Shown in pieces: positions 1 to 5,696 of a stretch of DNA of 6,984 nucleotides. The DNA is from Clostridiales bacterium. GTDB taxonomy: Bacteria; Bacillota; Clostridia; Lachnospirales; Anaerotignaceae. The translations under genes and the position numbers were made by a program. Within the stretch, counting starts at the first letter, position 1. Each line of letters begins with the position of its first letter. The stretch lies in assembly GCA_019423725.1 (NCBI GenBank), contig JAHZAW010000019.1:1-6984 (forward strand). The letters run 5' to 3'. The notes under the pieces were generated by a model. That model ran no database searches, was not told the DNA's origin, and was given only the letters and a program-made list of their open reading frames with translations.

Positions 1-2223
1 ACAGTAAGAAAGGGCGGAAGAGCCCGTAAGGAAACAAGGATAAGGGGGGTTAAGACAAACATACCTTTCCTTATCAACGTTGTACAGAGCAAAGTATTCG
101 AGGAAAGACGCTGCACAACAACATTCATCGAAGAAACGCCTGAACTCTTCAACATAGCTAAATCTAAGGACAGAGCTTCAAAGATAGCTGAATTCATCGG
201 TAATAAGATAGTTAATGAATCCAAGGGAGAAAAACCTGACTTTGGTCCCATTGCTCCACCTAAATATGATGAGAGCATAAAGGTATATGGTGCCAGGGAT
301 GAATTCCTTAAACTTGGTGCCGAAGGATTTACAAAGAAGATACTTAATGATAAGAAGCTTTATGTAACAGATACGACTATGCGTGATGCGCATCAGTCCC
401 TTGTAGCCACACGTTTCCGTACAAAAGACCTTGTGACAGCAGCGCCTGCCGCAAACACAATACTTAGGAACGCGTTCTCAGCTGAAGCATGGGGCGGTGC
501 CACATTCGACGTTGCATACAGATTCCTCAAAGAATCACCTTGGGTAAGACTTGAACAGCTCAGAAAGGCAATGCCCAATACTCTTATACAGATGCTTCTG
601 AGAGCTTCCAATGCCGTTGGATACAAAAACTATCCTGATAATGTTGTTGAGAAGTTCATCGAGGTATCAGCTGAAAGAGGAGTAGATGTATTCCGTATAT
701 TCGACTCACTCAACTGGATAGAAAATATGAAGATGCCCATTGAGGTAGCTCTTAAAACAGGAAAGATCGTTGAGGGTACTATCTGCTATACAGGCGATAT
801 AATGAGCCCTGACGAAAAGAAATATACTATTGACTACTATATAAAGAAAGCTAAAGAGATAGAAAGCCTTGGCTGCCACATCTTTGCCATCAAGGATATG
901 GCTGGACTTCTTAAGCCCTATGCAGCTAAGAAGCTTTTTACAGAACTCAAGAAAGAGCTCAGCATACCTGTACACCTTCATACACATGATACAACAGGTA
1001 ATGGAGTATCTACAGTCCTTATGGCAGCTGAAGCGGGCGTTGATATCGTTGACCTTGCCATTGAGTCAATGTCATCAATAACAAGCCAGCCTTCAATGAA
1101 CGCCGTTGTATATGCCCTCAAAGAAACAGAGAGAGCTACAGGACTTGATCCTGATGAACTTAATGAGCTCAGCCGTTACTATGAGGATGTAAGAAGGGTA
1201 TACGGCGGATTTGAAAGCAAGATGCAGACCCCCAGCACTGAGATCTATAAATATGAGATACCCGGAGGCCAGTACTCTAACCTTAGATTCCAGGTCAAGG
1301 AAATGGGTTCAGCCGATGATTTCGAAGAAATAAAGGAACTTTACAAACAGTCCAATGAACTTTTTGGAAATATCGTTAAGGTTACACCTTCATCAAAGGT
1401 TATCGGTGACTTTGCTATATTTATGCAGAAAAATGGACTTACAAAGGATAATATCTTTGAAAAGGGCAAAGACCTTTCATATCCTGAGTCTGCCGTTGAA
1501 TACTTCAAAGGCCTCGTTGGAAGACCTGACGGAGGATTCCCTGAAAAACTTTCAAAGATCGTCCTTAAGGATCAGAAACCTATTAACGGTAGGGCCGGAG
1601 AACTTCTTGAGCCTGCTGATTTTGAAAAGATCGGCAATGAGCTTATGGAGAAGTTCAACTTTGATAATGTAAACATAAGGAACATCCTCAGCTATGCCCT
1701 TTATCCTAAAGTATATGATGACTACTGCACACATCTTCAGCATTATAACGACGTATCCAGACTTGACAGCCACGTTTACTTCTACGGCCTTAAAAAGGGC
1801 GAGGAGACCGTGCTCCGTATAGGCGAAGGAAAGGCCATCACCATCAAGTATATCGATATGACCGACCCCAACGAGGAAGGCTACAGGATACTCACCTTTG
1901 AAATAAACGGTATAATGCGTGAGGTGACTATACTCGACAAGAGCCTTGAGGTAAAGAGCGACAGAAAGCTCAAAGCCGAGAAGAACAACCCCGCCCATCT
2001 TGGTTCGCCAATCCCCGGAACGGTAAGCAAGATATTCGTAAAAGAGGGCGACAGGATCGAAAAGAACACCGTTATTATGACGGTAGAGGCCATGAAGATG
2101 GAGACGTCCGTTCTCTCGAAGATTTCAGGCTTTGTGGATAAGATCTATGTCGTTGAGGGAAGCTCAGTCAACCAGGATGAACTCCTTGTTTCCTTCAAAG
2201 TCGACGATAACCAGAAGGATTGA
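1..2223 (+). CDS. pyc: Pyruvate carboxylase, C-terminal 740 residues (5' end outside window)
   Basis: Biotin enzyme that carboxylates pyruvate to oxaloacetate using ATP and bicarbonate; cytoplasmic, anaplerotic. The frame is open from base 1 to a TGA at 2221-2223. Visible residues 1-60 are the end of the biotin-carboxylase part (RIRGVKTNIPFL). R13, R15 and R58 appear to match the acetyl-CoA-binding arginines R427, R429 and R472 of the Rhizobium etli enzyme. The carboxyltransferase domain starts near residue 120: R128, D129 and Q132 in MRDAHQ; the carbamylated, metal-binding lysine K298 in IKDMAG (codon 892-894); the metal ligands H327 and H329 in HTHD; T462 in KVTPSSK. The spacing of D129, K298, H327, H329 and T462 equals that of R. 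etli D549, K718, H747, H749 and T882. The biotin-carrier domain ends the protein, with the biotinyl lysine K699 in EAMKMET (codon 2095-2097). Roughly 415-420 residues, including the ATP-grasp domain, lie upstream. Codon use changes near 1795 (see findings). I see no frameshift or missing catalytic residue. Confidence 0.97.
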   Translation, partial: TVRKGGRARKETRIRGVKTNIPFLINVVQSKVFEERRCTTTFIEETPELFNIAKSKDRASKIAEFIGNKIVNESKGEKPDFGPIAPPKYDESIKVYGARDEFLKLGAEGFTKKILNDKKLYVTDTTMRDAHQSLVATRFRTKDLVTAAPAANTILRNAFSAEAWGGATFDVAYRFLKESPWVRLEQLRKAMPNTLIQMLLRASNAVGYKNYPDNVVEKFIEVSAERGVDVFRIFDSLNWIENMKMPIEVALKTGKIVEGTICYTGDIMSPDEKKYTIDYYIKKAKEIESLGCHIFAIKDMAGLLKPYAAKKLFTELKKELSIPVHLHTHDTTGNGVSTVLMAAEAGVDIVDLAIESMSSITSQPSMNAVVYALKETERATGLDPDELNELSRYYEDVRRVYGGFESKMQTPSTEIYKYEIPGGQYSNLRFQVKEMGSADDFEEIKELYKQSNELFGNIVKVTPSSKVIGDFAIFMQKNGLTKDNIFEKGKDLSYPESAVEYFKGLVGRPDGGFPEKLSKIVLKDQKPINGRAGELLEPADFEKIGNELMEKFNFDNVNIRNILSYALYPKVYDDYCTHLQHYNDVSRLDSHVYFYGLKKGEETVLRIGEGKAITIKYIDMTDPNEEGYRILTFEINGIMREVTILDKSLEVKSDRKLKAEKNNPAHLGSPIPGTVSKIFVKEGDRIEKNTVIMTVEAMKMETSVLSKISGFVDKIYVVEGSSVNQDELLVSFKVDDNQKD

Positions 2224-2254
2224 GAAAAACAAAACTGATAACAGACATTTTTGT

Positions 2255-2277
2255 AAGCCCGCGAAAGCGGGCTTTTT
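2255..2277 (+). terminator. Rho-independent terminator of pyruvate carboxylase gene
   Basis: An 8-bp perfect stem, AAGCCCGC (2255-2262) with GCGGGCTT (2267-2274), is closed by a GAAA (GNRA) tetraloop and runs into five T's (2273-2277). It begins 31 bases after the stop codon. The opposite strand has no T-run after the stem, so it should act only on + strand transcripts. Its core is repeated exactly at 3204-3226. Confidence 0.93.
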
Positions 2278-2278
2278 G
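2256..2278 (+). repeat. 23-bp direct repeat, copy 1 (terminator core)
   Basis: The 23 bases at 2256-2278 (stem, GAAA loop, T5 and a final G) are identical to 3204-3226. Sequence on either side of the two copies does not match. The two copies are 948 bp apart in the same orientation and bracket one gene. Confidence 0.9.
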
Positions 2279-2320
2279 TCGTTGTATAATAGGTGAATAA
2301 AGTTATATATGGGTTGCTTA

Positions 2321-2349
2321 TTGACATAATTATACATTAATGTTATTAT
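2321..2349 (+). promoter_or_regulatory. Sigma-A-type promoter of the secreted orphan gene
   Basis: A perfect -35 box TTGACA (2321-2326) is followed by a 17-base spacer and TATTAT (2344-2349) as the -10. TG at 2341-2342, one base before the -10, makes it an extended -10. Transcription should start near 2356, giving a leader of about 55 bases. Two ATTAAT words (2336-2341 and 2348-2353) flank and overlap the -10 as the arms of an imperfect palindrome; they could be an operator or merely AT-rich sequence. Confidence 0.8.
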
Positions 2350-2410
2350 TAATACATAATCTTATACTATTTAATGTTGTCGTTATATTTTTATAAGGGG
2401 ATGACTTGCA

Positions 2411-3136
2411 ATGAAAAAGAGAGTCTTCTTAGTTTCCATAATAATTTCGCTGACTATGTCAATACCTGCATATGCAGGCACGGCACATTATTACATTGCG
2501 GCAATATATAACAAAATACTTACCGATTATTTGGTTCAGGGAATGACAATACAAAATTCCATAAAAAGAGTAATAATGAGTTCTGGACTTAAAGAAGAAT
2601 TGATTGAAAAAAATATTATAACTTCTAACCCGGAAGATGTCGGATATGTTTTGGATACATATACTCAGATAAATGATTGCGAGATTGAGTATGTAAATGG
2701 TGACGATTCACAGATAACCGCGTACATTACAGAAAATGTGGATCCTAATTTTGATGAAAGTCTATTTGAAAAAAAGGAAATAAAAACTATCCCAGGAGAC
2801 AACAGCGATATGATAGTAACATATCGATACAAATTAGGCGATGTTGTTTCGGATTTTGGATATAACATAAATATTACGGATTTTAAAGCGATAAGCTACA
2901 AAAAAACAGGAGTAAGTTTATATGATTATAATGAACCTTTGTTATATTCTGTTGAAGAGATAAAAAAAGATAAGCTTGAAAGGTTTAACGCAAAGAAAGC
3001 AAATAGTACAGAAGACATTGTAGAGCAGGACATTAGTGTAAAATTTGATTCAAAAGACAAAAAGTATGTATATTACATTGATACTGTATATGAAACTGAA
3101 GATGGAGGGATTTACAGCGTTAGAATAGAATGCTGA
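2411..3136 (+). CDS. Secreted protein of unknown function, 241 aa
   Basis: I do not recognise this protein. It starts with a classical Sec signal peptide: basic MKKR, a hydrophobic core to about residue 20, and an AYA|G site that predicts signal peptidase I cleavage after A22. There is no lipobox, later membrane segment or sortase motif, so release outside the membrane is expected. The mature part is about 219 residues, acidic and lysine-rich, and rich in Tyr and Asp. A helical-looking start (residues 25-70, containing SIKRVIMSSGLKEELIEK) leads into alternating short hydrophobic strands to the end. It has two cysteines, C90 and the very last residue C241, which could pair. The start is set by AAGGGG (2395-2400) 10 bases upstream. 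It is monocistronic, with its own promoter and terminator. Leu codons are mostly TTA/TTG (8 of the first 13), whereas the pyruvate carboxylase gene uses CTT/CTC; the stretch is clearly AT-rich. This suggests later acquisition or weak selection. The gene looks intact. Confidence 0.85.
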   Translation: MKKRVFLVSIIISLTMSIPAYAGTAHYYIAAIYNKILTDYLVQGMTIQNSIKRVIMSSGLKEELIEKNIITSNPEDVGYVLDTYTQINDCEIEYVNGDDSQITAYITENVDPNFDESLFEKKEIKTIPGDNSDMIVTYRYKLGDVVSDFGYNINITDFKAISYKKTGVSLYDYNEPLLYSVEEIKKDKLERFNAKKANSTEDIVEQDISVKFDSKDKKYVYYIDTVYETEDGGIYSVRIEC

Positions 3137-3203
3137 TTTTAGCGGAACATTATACAGAGAATAAATAATATCTTAAAGATATATAAATAATTTGTTGATC
3201 TTT

Positions 3204-3225
3204 AGCCCGCGAAAGCGGGCTTTTT
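3204..3225 (+). terminator. Rho-independent terminator of the secreted orphan gene
   Basis: Stem AGCCCGC (3204-3210) with GCGGGCT (3215-3221), a GAAA tetraloop, and a T5 tract (3221-3225) that includes the last stem base. It lies 67 bases after the stop codon and isolates the ruvA promoter from upstream transcription. The AT-rich stretch before it holds a weak palindrome ATATCTT/AAGATAT (3168-3182) with no clear role. Confidence 0.92.
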
Positions 3226-3226
3226 G
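3204..3226 (+). repeat. 23-bp direct repeat, copy 2 (terminator core)
   Basis: Exact copy of 2256-2278 in the same orientation. Similarity stops at both ends of the 23 bases, so it covers the hairpin, the T-tract and one further base. Confidence 0.9.
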
Positions 3227-3278
3227 CCTGTCCAAATTTCTCCCGCGCTTTTGGGAACTTTGTTTTTCGGTCTACAGG

Positions 3279-3307
3279 TTGAAATAAAACAGCCTATTAA
3301 GTATAAT
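3279..3307 (+). promoter_or_regulatory. Sigma-A-type promoter of ruvAB
   Basis: TTGAAA (3279-3284), a 17-base spacer and a perfect TATAAT (3302-3307). It predicts a start near 3314 and a leader of about 40 bases. A second TATAAT at 3313-3318 has no good -35 at the right distance. No well-formed LexA/SOS box overlaps the promoter. Confidence 0.78.
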
Positions 3308-3340
3308 ATTCCTATAATATTTTTATGTATTTTTTATTAT

Positions 3341-3347
3341 GAAGGGA
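3341..3347 (+). promoter_or_regulatory. Ribosome binding site that sets the ruvA start
   Basis: GAAGGGA ends 6 bases before the ATG at 3354. An in-frame ATG at 3339 overlaps this site and has no Shine-Dalgarno sequence of its own, so 3354 is the start. This also gives the family's usual MISYIKG beginning. Confidence 0.85.
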
Positions 3348-3353
3348 AATTTT

Positions 3354-3968
3354 ATGATATCTTATATAAAAGGCGAAATCGTATACAACGACGCCGAAGG
3401 CGTTATCATCGAAAACAACGGCATAGGCTACAGGGTCATTGTTCCGGCTTTTTCGGCGCAGAAGCTCTGCTCCCAGAGGGGCGAGGTCATCGTCCATACA
3501 TATATGAGCGTAAGGGAGGACGGAATCACCCTTTTTGGATTTTCCAGCGTTGAGGAAAGAAACCTGTACGAAAAGTTGATATCAGTATCAGGTATCGGAC
3601 CAAAGGCCGCGGTGAGCATTCTGGGAGTACTTACTCCATCGCAGCTCATAACAGCCATAGTTTCCGGGGATTCGGCGGCAATAGCCAGGGCACCCGGAAT
3701 TGGAAAGAAAACAGCTCAAAGGGTCATACTTGACCTGAAGGACAAAATAGGAAATGAAGAAATCGCTGAGGTGTTCGAGGGCTCAGAAGCCATGGAAATT
3801 TCTCAGACAGCTGCAGCTGATGATGACAGAAGTGAAGCGGTTGAGGCGCTCATTGCGCTTGGATATTCCAGAAGCGAGGCAGTCAGGGCAGTCAGCAGAA
3901 TTTATAATGAAGGTATGGACGTTCAGAAGATACTTTCTGCTGCTTTGCGTGAATTGAGCAGATTGTGA
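3354..3968 (+). CDS. ruvA: Holliday junction branch migration protein RuvA, 204 aa
   Basis: RuvA binds four-way DNA junctions as a tetramer, holds them square-planar, and docks the RuvB motors. The length (204 residues) is normal for the family. Domain I, an OB-fold (about 1-63), starts MISYIKGEIVY and contains NNGIGYRV. Domain II carries the two helix-hairpin-helix DNA-contact motifs, VSGIGPK (78-84) and APGIGKK (113-119), followed by TAQRVILDLKDK. An acidic linker (about 136-157) leads to the RuvB-binding domain III (about 158-204; ALIALGYSRSEA, typical of the three-helix fold). It is first in a two-gene operon; ruvB starts 16 bases after its stop. The 5' third has more GC-ending codons than the rest. 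Assignment is secure. Confidence 0.98.
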   Translation: MISYIKGEIVYNDAEGVIIENNGIGYRVIVPAFSAQKLCSQRGEVIVHTYMSVREDGITLFGFSSVEERNLYEKLISVSGIGPKAAVSILGVLTPSQLITAIVSGDSAAIARAPGIGKKTAQRVILDLKDKIGNEEIAEVFEGSEAMEISQTAAADDDRSEAVEALIALGYSRSEAVRAVSRIYNEGMDVQKILSAALRELSRL

Positions 3969-3970
3969 TC

Positions 3971-3976
3971 GGGGAG
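3971..3976 (+). promoter_or_regulatory. Ribosome binding site that sets the ruvB start
   Basis: GGGGAG lies in the 16-base ruvA-ruvB gap, 8 bases before the ATG at 3985. The in-frame TTG at 3979 is only 2 bases away and too close to be used, so ATG 3985 is chosen. Confidence 0.85.
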
Positions 3977-3984
3977 CATTGAAA

Positions 3985-5019
3985 ATGGATAAAAGAATTA
4001 TTACAACAGCTGCCGGTGAATATGACAGCGATATAGAGCTGAGCCTGAGACCTGACACCCTTGACACCTATATTGGCCAGGATAAGGTGAAAAATAATCT
4101 CAGGGTATTTATTGAGGCGGCAAAAAAGAGGGGAGAACCTCTGGACCATGTCCTTTTATATGGACCTCCTGGACTGGGAAAAACTACCCTTTCAAATATA
4201 ATAGCAAATGAAATGGGAGCAGGCTTTAAAACTACCTCAGGCCCTGCCATAGAAAGACCAGGAGATATGGCTGCCATACTGAACAGCTTAAATGAAGGAG
4301 ATGTTCTTTTTGTAGATGAGATACACAGACTCAATAGGATAATTGAGGAGATACTTTATCCGGCAATGGAGGACTTTTCCATAGACATAGTTATAGGCAA
4401 GGGGGCGGGAGCAAGAAGCGTAAGGCTCGAACTCCCTAAATTCACCTTAATAGGCGCCACAACCAGGATAGGCCTTCTTACGGCACCCTTAAGGGATAGG
4501 TTTGGCGTTGTAAATCATCTGGAACCATATACAACGGCTGATCTTTCTAAGATAGTTATCCGTTCTGCTGGAGTACTCAATACTGAGATAGACGCAGGAG
4601 GAGCAGCTGAGATAGCCAGACGTTCAAGGGGTACGCCCAGGATCGCTAACAGGCTCCTTAAGAGGGTCAGGGACTTTGCCCAGGTAAAATATGACGGGAT
4701 AATAACCAGTGAAGTGGCTGCCGATGCCCTTGACCAGCTTGACGTGGATAAGATGGGACTTGATGTAACTGATAGGAAAATACTCCTTACGATAATAGAT
4801 AAATTCGGCGGCGGCCCCGTTGGCCTGGACACCATTGCAGCTGCGGTAAATGAGGAATCCGAGACCATAGAGGACGTTATAGAGCCCTATCTCATACAGC
4901 TGGGATACATTAAACGTACTCCCAGAGGAAGGGTTGTAACTGAAGGCGGATACAGTCATTTTGGACTTAAAAGGCCCGTAGATAAGGAATCGTCACAGCA
5001 GATACAGTTGGATTTATAA
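3985..5019 (+). CDS. ruvB: Holliday junction branch migration ATPase RuvB, 344 aa
   Basis: Hexameric AAA+ motor that, with RuvA, pumps DNA through Holliday junctions and drives branch migration; cytoplasmic. The length is typical. The N-terminal segment LRPDTLDTYIGQDKVK (21-36) is the family signature. Walker A is GPPGLGKTT (60-68), Walker B is LFVDEIHR (108-115), and sensor 1 is IGATTR (156-161). The arginine finger is R170 in APLRDRFG, and sensor 2 lies in RGTPRIANR (215-223). The C-terminal winged-helix domain (about 255-330) contains KFGGGPVGLDTIA and RTPRGRVVT. All motifs are intact. It is cotranscribed with ruvA. No ruvC is in the window. No efficient + strand terminator follows: the hairpin at 5140-5169 has its T-run on the other strand. 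Confidence 0.98.
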   Translation: MDKRIITTAAGEYDSDIELSLRPDTLDTYIGQDKVKNNLRVFIEAAKKRGEPLDHVLLYGPPGLGKTTLSNIIANEMGAGFKTTSGPAIERPGDMAAILNSLNEGDVLFVDEIHRLNRIIEEILYPAMEDFSIDIVIGKGAGARSVRLELPKFTLIGATTRIGLLTAPLRDRFGVVNHLEPYTTADLSKIVIRSAGVLNTEIDAGGAAEIARRSRGTPRIANRLLKRVRDFAQVKYDGIITSEVAADALDQLDVDKMGLDVTDRKILLTIIDKFGGGPVGLDTIAAAVNEESETIEDVIEPYLIQLGYIKRTPRGRVVTEGGYSHFGLKRPVDKESSQQIQLDL

Positions 5020-5134
5020 AAACGCTTTGAGATATTTGCTGAAGCTTAATCTTATATAAGTAATATAAGTAAAGGTATTTTACAGCTTAACGGCCATATA
5101 TAATTGATAAATGTAGATATTCGATATCTTAATT

Positions 5135-5169
5135 AAAAAAACAGCCATGCAGTTTTTAGCATGGCTGTT
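5135..5169 (-). terminator. Rho-independent terminator of the small membrane-protein gene
   Basis: An 11-bp perfect stem pairs 5140-5150 (AACAGCCATGC) with 5159-5169 (GCATGGCTGTT) around an 8-base loop. On the minus strand it is followed by a T-run (complement of the A's at 5135-5140), 36 bases beyond the minus-strand stop codon. On the + strand only TTGGTTTATG follows, so ending ruvAB transcripts here would be inefficient. Confidence 0.85.
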
Positions 5170-5205
5170 GGTTTATGGGCAGCTGAGCAGCACAATGGTG
5201 TTATG

Positions 5206-5616
5206 TTATCTTTCAGCTCTTTGAATGCAGGCATTTGCACCATTTAATATTATTTCGCCTGTCATCTGTGAGTCATAGGACAGCTCTATGTTGTCAGTGG
5301 ATTGATTTGACATGATTTGAGCCTTAATTTCTTCTGCTGTGGTTTGTGCAAGCGGATAAAACAGCTCAAAAGTGTCTGAAGTGGGGACAAAAGCCATATC
5401 TGTGATCTCGTTATCGCTGAAAGTAAGGGTAATGGCAGCTGTCTCATCACCTATGGATATGTTGCTGGTGTATGTACCTGATTTATATTTTGCGTCAGAG
5501 CTTTTTGGAACTATCATTATTATCAGAGCTATGATTATTGCGGCTCCGATAATGGCAAATATGGCTGTTTTGATAAGCTCCTTAAGTTTTATGACCATAA
5601 ATCTGGTTTTGCTCAT
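5206..5616 (-). CDS. Small membrane-anchored protein, extracytoplasmic domain perhaps FMN_bind-like, 136 aa
   Basis: The function is unknown. A basic N-terminus (MSKTRFMVIKLKELIK) precedes one strong transmembrane helix (about 17-37, rich in Ala and Ile). The remaining 99 residues are probably outside the cell. That domain has KYKSGTYTSNISIG (43-56), a strand AAITLTFSDNEITDMAFVP, then a helix-forming AQTTAEEIKAQIMSNQS and a C-terminal NGANACIQRAE. The order resembles FMN-binding (RnfG/NqrC-type) domains: x-GTY, beta hairpin, helix, and a final helix after the SGAT motif. However, the SGAT flavin-attachment motif is absent, so flavin binding is doubtful and the match is only an impression. The start is ATG 5616, with GGAGGA 7 bases upstream. 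It is monocistronic, convergent with ruvB and divergent from addB. Confidence 0.82.
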   Translation of the reverse strand: MSKTRFMVIKLKELIKTAIFAIIGAAIIIALIIMIVPKSSDAKYKSGTYTSNISIGDETAAITLTFSDNEITDMAFVPTSDTFELFYPLAQTTAEEIKAQIMSNQSTDNIELSYDSQMTGEIILNGANACIQRAER

Positions 5617-5696
5617 AATTTTTTCCTCCGAAGGCATTTTTAATATATATTTATTTAAAACCTTATAATAATATTACTGGACTGGTGGTTTTTAAT
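5617..5696. promoter_or_regulatory. Divergent intergenic region between the minus-strand gene and addB
   Basis: An 80-base, very AT-rich spacer that must hold the minus-strand gene's promoter and possibly one for addB. On the + strand a perfect TATAAT lies at 5664-5669, but the bases 16-18 upstream (around 5640-5646) do not resemble TTGACA. On the minus strand I find no convincing -35/-10 pair. The addB ribosome site is a weak GGTGG (5684-5688), 8 bases before its ATG. Confidence 0.4.
5624..5629 (-). promoter_or_regulatory. Ribosome binding site that sets the start of the small membrane-protein gene
   Basis: Read on the minus strand, GGAGGA lies 7 bases before the ATG at 5616. The in-frame ATG at 5637 lies upstream of this site and has only AT-rich sequence before it, so the longer 143-residue version is unlikely. 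Confidence 0.85.

Noticed and set aside
1552..1998. 148-codon open frame on the minus strand inside pyruvate carboxylase
   Set aside because: It lies wholly antisense to an intact conserved enzyme domain, has no ribosome binding site or recognisable domain, and reads as a shadow of the real frame. The other antisense frames inside pyc, ruvA, ruvB and addB are rejected for the same reason.
379..2223. Pyruvate carboxylase C-terminal part as a separate gene (oxaloacetate decarboxylase-like subunit) starting at ATG 379
   Set aside because: The frame is open and conserved upstream to base 1, including the biotin-carboxylase tail RIRGVKTN; ATG 379 lies inside the conserved DTTMRDAHQ motif and has no Shine-Dalgarno sequence. 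This is one multidomain carboxylase.
2283..2290. TATAAT at 2285-2290 as a second promoter before the secreted orphan gene
   Set aside because: The matching -35 position falls inside the terminator stem and does not resemble TTGACA; the promoter at 2321-2349 is far better.
2401..2412. ATG at 2401 as the start of the secreted orphan
   Set aside because: It is out of frame with the long coding region and directly abuts the AAGGGG ribosome site; ATG 2411 gives the signal peptide.
2256..3226. The two 23-bp repeats as a CRISPR remnant or transposon ends
   Set aside because: There are only two copies, 948 bp apart, each a functional terminator hairpin; there is no transposase, no target-site duplication and no inverted ends.
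3255..3266. GAAC..GTTT-like sequence upstream of ruvA as a LexA/SOS box
   Set aside because: The two halves are separated by 3 bases, not the 4 required by GAAC-N4-GTTC, and the element does not overlap the promoter at 3279-3307. It is too weak to call.
5115..5129. AGATAT-TCG-ATATCT hairpin as a ruvAB terminator
   Set aside because: The 6-bp stem is almost all A-T with a 3-base loop and no T-run after it; it would be too unstable to terminate.
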